This document shows, piece by piece, positions 5,921 through 8,824 of a stretch of 8,824 nt of DNA. The DNA is from Rhodospirillales bacterium (GTDB taxonomy: Bacteria > Pseudomonadota > Alphaproteobacteria > Rhodospirillales > JADHTD01): assembly GCA_016776525.1 (NCBI GenBank), contig JADHTD010000100.1:1-8824 (forward strand), read 5' to 3'. Position 1 is the first letter of the stretch, and the number at the start of each line of letters is the position of its first letter. Below the pieces are notes generated by a model that saw only the letters and a program-made list of their open reading frames with translations, was not told where the DNA came from and did no database searches. The position numbers and the translations under genes are program-made.

Positions 5921-7354
5921 TCAGGCGTTTTCGCGCACCCTATCCTCATCACCGAGTTCTTCCTTGCCCGCTTCAACCTCGGAGGAGTCAGCATCGTTGG
6001 GCTGGACCCGTTTGAAGTGTTCCGGGTGCAGGGCGTGTTCGATAACTTCCTCGATATGGTCGAGCTGCAACTGGTGAACAAAGCCGTGCACGCTGGTCGA
6101 CTGCTTGGCAATTTGATAAATCGGTTTCTTCACAATCATGATGCAGACAGCCCCGAAAAGACAGGCGTAGGCGCAAATCGCGAAAGCCAGGGGGAAGTTG
6201 CCAATATCGCCCAGGTAGCCACCCAGCAACGGGAAGACGATACCGCCAACGCCATAAGACAGGAAAATGAAGGGATAGTTCTGGCCGATCCGTTCGTTGC
6301 CGAAAACGTCCGCCGTCAATGTCGGGAACAAGGCAAAGTTACCGCCGAAATTGAAGCCGATCATCATGGCGCCGAAATACAGCAAGGTCGGGGTGCCGGC
6401 CATATCCGTGAAGTAGAACAGGACCAGGGCCTGAAGGCCGGTCATCAAAGCCACCGAACGCCGCCGGCCGATCTTGTCGCTGGCCACGCCCCAGGCGATG
6501 CGGCCGACGCCGTTGGCCAGGCTGAAGAATACGGCCATGGCGGTGCCGGCGATGGCACTGGCCTCAGCGACGCTGAAGCCTTTGGCCTGTAGGGCCTCCA
6601 TCGGATAGAGCTTCATCAGACCGATCGACATCAACCCCGCACCGGCGCTGACGGCAAAGGTTATGAAGATCAGGTAGAATTGCGGCGTGCGCAGCATCTC
6701 CTGCACGGTGTAGTTCTGGCCCCCCTTTACCGCTGCCGGCGTCGCCGCGGTGAAGCCTTCAGGTTGCCAGCCTTCAGGCGGCATCACCATCCAGATGCTG
6801 CCGACCAGAATCATGATGGCAAAGGCCAAGCCATAGATGAGGAAGGTCGACGACAGGCCGTAATCGGCAATCATGTGGCCCCAGGCACCGGCCATCTTGA
6901 CCCAGCCCATGGCGCCGAAGCCAAAGCCGGCCACAGCCAGGCCGGTAATCATGCCTTTCTTGTCGGGGAACCAGCGCATGCCGACGGCGATCGGCACCAC
7001 ATAGCCGAGGCCGATACCAGCGCCGCCGATAAAGCCCACACAGATCAACACGACCCAGAAGTTGGTGCCGCCAAGAAGCCCGGCAAGAATATATCCGGCA
7101 CCCAGAGTGATACCACCAGCCGCCACGAGTTTACGTGGGCCGTACTTGGCCATCCACTTGCCAGCAAAAACCATAACAAGGGCAAACATCAAGAGGCCGA
7201 CCGCGAAGACCAACTGAGTTTCCATTTTATTCCAGCCCGCCGCTTTCAGGGCGGGGGTAAAGACAGACCAGGCGTAAATGGCCCCCAAACTGAGTTGGAT
7301 TAAGATGGCCCCAATGACCACCATCCATCGATTTGGGGTATGAGAATTAGACAT
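5921..7354 (-). CDS. MFS transporter of the OFA (oxalate/formate antiporter-like) family
   Basis: Inner-membrane carrier of 477 residues with about 12 hydrophobic segments. The first helix carries the OFA signature: WMVVIGAILIQLSLGAIYAWSVF (from residue 10, shown split by the family as W..GA.L.QL.LG..YAWSVF). The 2-3 loop GKWMAKYGPRK (65-75) and the 8-9 loop NGVGR...SDKIGRRR (281-299) are MFS motif A-type. OxlT is known to use an Arg in helix 8 and a Lys in helix 11. Here R285 could match the Arg, but helix 11 (about 356-380) has no Lys, so oxalate is doubtful and a monocarboxylate is possible. After the last helix comes a soluble tail of about 66 residues (411-477) with six histidines between 423 and 446, then an acidic end. 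The start has AGGAG (7364-7368) 9 bases upstream. Substrate unknown. Confidence 0.9.
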   Translation of the reverse strand: MSNSHTPNRWMVVIGAILIQLSLGAIYAWSVFTPALKAAGWNKMETQLVFAVGLLMFALVMVFAGKWMAKYGPRKLVAAGGITLGAGYILAGLLGGTNFWVVLICVGFIGGAGIGLGYVVPIAVGMRWFPDKKGMITGLAVAGFGFGAMGWVKMAGAWGHMIADYGLSSTFLIYGLAFAIMILVGSIWMVMPPEGWQPEGFTAATPAAVKGGQNYTVQEMLRTPQFYLIFITFAVSAGAGLMSIGLMKLYPMEALQAKGFSVAEASAIAGTAMAVFFSLANGVGRIAWGVASDKIGRRRSVALMTGLQALVLFYFTDMAGTPTLLYFGAMMIGFNFGGNFALFPTLTADVFGNERIGQNYPFIFLSYGVGGIVFPLLGGYLGDIGNFPLAFAICAYACLFGAVCIMIVKKPIYQIAKQSTSVHGFVHQLQLDHIEEVIEHALHPEHFKRVQPNDADSSEVEAGKEELGDEDRVRENA

Positions 7355-7870
7355 AGAACTATGCTCCTAGCAGCGATTTTATCATATCGGTTCTTTACCA
7401 TAAGATATTCGAAAATACCTTGATGGAGGTCATTATTTGCGAATATGAATTTTATCGAGGAGCCAAAGATCAACGACGGAGTTGTAAAACAGCATAAGAA
7501 AAACAGGGAAAGAAGACCGTGTGCTGGGCAACTCATTAGGCGGCCTCTGAGCTACCTTGTTTTAGTTTCCACGTCCTTGGCACCTTATTCCCAATTAACT
7601 TTCCAATTGGAACTTATGGCAACTTTGTGGTGGTGAGCAGGTGAAGATGTTCCTAGTAGATTAGGTCCGCTTCTGGCAGATAAACAGATATTAGCCACTT
7701 TCAATCCATACCGTAGATCTACATTTTTTCACGCTGTTGGAAAATGTGTCGTTCATTGCGTGGGCTGGCGTATCTCGGCTACTTAAACTTATGATAATAT
7801 TTTTGTGATTCATTTCACCCATCAACAATTGGGGCATAATATTTCTGAGAACAATATACAAGGTGATGTC
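7355..7870. promoter_or_regulatory. AT-rich divergent intergenic region (516 bp), no gene seen
   Basis: This stretch separates the transporter (-) from the acyl-activating enzyme (+) and should hold both promoters. On the minus strand TATGAT (7386-7381) is a good -10 candidate just ahead of the transporter ribosome binding site; no clear -35 goes with it. On the plus strand overlapping TATGAT/GATAAT (7790-7798) lies about 75 bp ahead of the GTG start, again without a clear -35. Two palindromes occur: TTCCAATTGGAA (7601-7612) and GTAGATCTAC (7713-7722). The small open frames here lack ribosome binding sites and recognisable protein features. I see no RNA gene or riboswitch that I could support. 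Confidence 0.45.
7601..7612. repeat. 12-bp perfect palindrome, candidate operator
   Basis: TTCCAATTGGAA is self-complementary, and a related half-site TTCCCAATT (7588-7596) lies directly before it, so CCAATT/AATTGG can also form a 6-bp stem across 7591-7610. Its place near the middle of a divergent region fits a binding site for a dimeric regulator. Function is inferred from position and symmetry only. Confidence 0.35.
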
Positions 7871-8824
7871 GTGAGCCATGAAACCATAACAAAGCGTGTT
7901 ATTGATTCATGGGCCATCGACGACGATACGGTATTTTGCCACTTTCTAGACCAGGGTTCGGTGCGGTCGTTTTCCCGCCGGGAATTTCTCTTGCGGGCAA
8001 ATTCATTTGCCCAAGCTTACAGCCAGCACGGGGTGAAACCGGGGCATATCGTCATCATTCTTCTTGGCCATCATTTTGATGCCTATTGCTCATTTGCCGC
8101 GGCCCTATTGATAGGCGCTATCCCCAGTTTTTTGCCGCTGCCAAGTGCCAAACAGGATCCGGAAATTTATTGGGAAACCCACACCAAACTTCTCCGGCGT
8201 ATCGATGCCCGGGCCCTGGTTACGCACAAAGCGTCTATGGAGGGCCGGCAGATTTCAAATTTTCCCGCCACCGCGGTTATCCATATCGAGGACGTTTTGC
8301 CGCAGGAAATGACGGTGGGGGCTTTGGCGGTGGGCGAAGGTGATAAAATTGCCTTCCTGCAACACAGTTCCGGGACAACCGGGCTCAATAAAGGCGTGGC
8401 ACTTAGCCATCGTACTGTTTTAAAAAATATCGACACCTATGCCCGCATGATTGATTTGCAGGCGACCGATAAAATTATCAGTTGGTTGCCCCTTTATCAC
8501 GACATGGGGTTGATCACGGGTTTCATCATGCCCATGGTTCACGGCATCCCCTTCGTTTCTATGGACCCTTTCGAATGGGTTATGAGGCCCACACTCTTGC
8601 TCGAGACCCTGGAATCTTACCAGGGAACTATAGCCTGGATGCCCAACTTTGCCTTTCATCACATTGTCAACGCCGCCATGCCAGACGACCAATGGGATTT
8701 ATCTTCCGTGCGGGCGCTGATTAATTGTTCGGAACCGTGCAAACCGCAAACGATGGAAGAATTCAACAAGCGGTTTTCATCTATGGGCTTGGCCAGGACG
8801 GCATTGCAATCCTGTTACGCTATG
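7871..8824 (+). CDS. AMP-binding acyl-activating enzyme (fatty acyl-AMP ligase / acyl-CoA synthetase-like), 5' part
   Basis: The first 318 residues of an adenylate-forming enzyme; the gene continues past the window. It would activate a carboxylic acid with ATP to an acyl-AMP and hand it to CoA or to an acyl carrier protein. Start: a GTG at 7871 with AAGGTG 5 bases upstream; the frame is open back to a TAA at 7784, but no better-supported start exists there. Visible motifs: the phosphate-binding loop HSSGTTGLNKG (residues 165-175), where the usual Pro before Lys is Asn; WLPLYHDMG (205-213), typical of the fatty acyl-AMP ligase and related branches; NCSEP (285-289); and SCYAM at the very end, where the ATP-binding YGxxE-type motif begins. 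The C-terminal lid is outside. Base composition is mixed and locally AT-rich (23 GC of 60 in 8401-8460). Superfamily certain; substrate and CoA versus carrier protein undecided. Confidence 0.88.
   Translation, partial: MSHETITKRVIDSWAIDDDTVFCHFLDQGSVRSFSRREFLLRANSFAQAYSQHGVKPGHIVIILLGHHFDAYCSFAAALLIGAIPSFLPLPSAKQDPEIYWETHTKLLRRIDARALVTHKASMEGRQISNFPATAVIHIEDVLPQEMTVGALAVGEGDKIAFLQHSSGTTGLNKGVALSHRTVLKNIDTYARMIDLQATDKIISWLPLYHDMGLITGFIMPMVHGIPFVSMDPFEWVMRPTLLLETLESYQGTIAWMPNFAFHHIVNAAMPDDQWDLSSVRALINCSEPCKPQTMEEFNKRFSSMGLARTALQSCYAM

Noticed and set aside
5756..6592. 278-codon plus-strand open frame
   Set aside because: Most of it is antisense to the transporter gene; its first part covers the structured spacer and looks like no known protein. 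No ribosome binding site is visible before the ATG.
7445..7636. 63-codon plus-strand open frame in the divergent region
   Set aside because: No ribosome binding site, no recognisable sequence, and AT-rich non-coding character; the minus-strand frame at 7691-7879 fails in the same way.
7713..7729. GTAGATCTAC followed by a T run as a terminator
   Set aside because: The palindrome has no loop and would leave only a 3-bp stem, too weak for intrinsic termination; no gene ends nearby.

Overview
The window looks like a chromosomal segment of an alphaproteobacterium, probably Rhodospirillales-like. Three things suggest this: a short NDUFS4-type complex I accessory gene standing beside a tRNA-Arg, a compact M-S-L set of molybdenum hydroxylase subunits, and mostly GC-rich coding sequence with strong third-position GC. 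The genus cannot be told from the sequence alone.

Left part (1-4284): the 3' end of a DsbA/FrnE-type thioredoxin-fold gene (+) converges on a tightly packed three-gene operon on the minus strand. That operon runs FAD subunit (4284-3421), [2Fe-2S] subunit (3417-2932) and molybdopterin subunit (2935-554), with a 3-bp gap and then a 4-bp ATGA overlap. Together they would form one xanthine oxidase-family hydroxylase or dehydrogenase: Mo site to two Fe-S clusters to FAD to an acceptor. The active-site loop of the large subunit is not that of aerobic CO dehydrogenase, so the substrate is open.

Middle part (4285-4966): a 250-bp divergent regulatory region with direct and inverted repeats and a plausible promoter for the hydroxylase operon, then the NDUFS4-like gene (+), a GC-rich spacer and tRNA-Arg(UCU) (+, CCA encoded).

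Right part (4967-8824): just past the tRNA the base composition drops. Here lie a beta-carbonic anhydrase (-) with its own probable terminator, a structured spacer, an OFA-family MFS transporter (-) with a His-rich C-terminal tail, a 516-bp AT-rich divergent region with a 12-bp palindrome, and the first 318 codons of an AMP-forming acyl-activating enzyme (+, GTG start) that runs off the window. The transporter and carbonic anhydrase point the same way and could together handle a carboxylate, formate or bicarbonate, but this is inference. I see no CRISPR, transposase, integrase, phage or defence gene, and nothing that clearly amounts to a new multi-gene system. The best leads are the unusual hydroxylase active-site loop, the tailed OFA transporter next to a carbonic anhydrase, and the compositional break at the tRNA.
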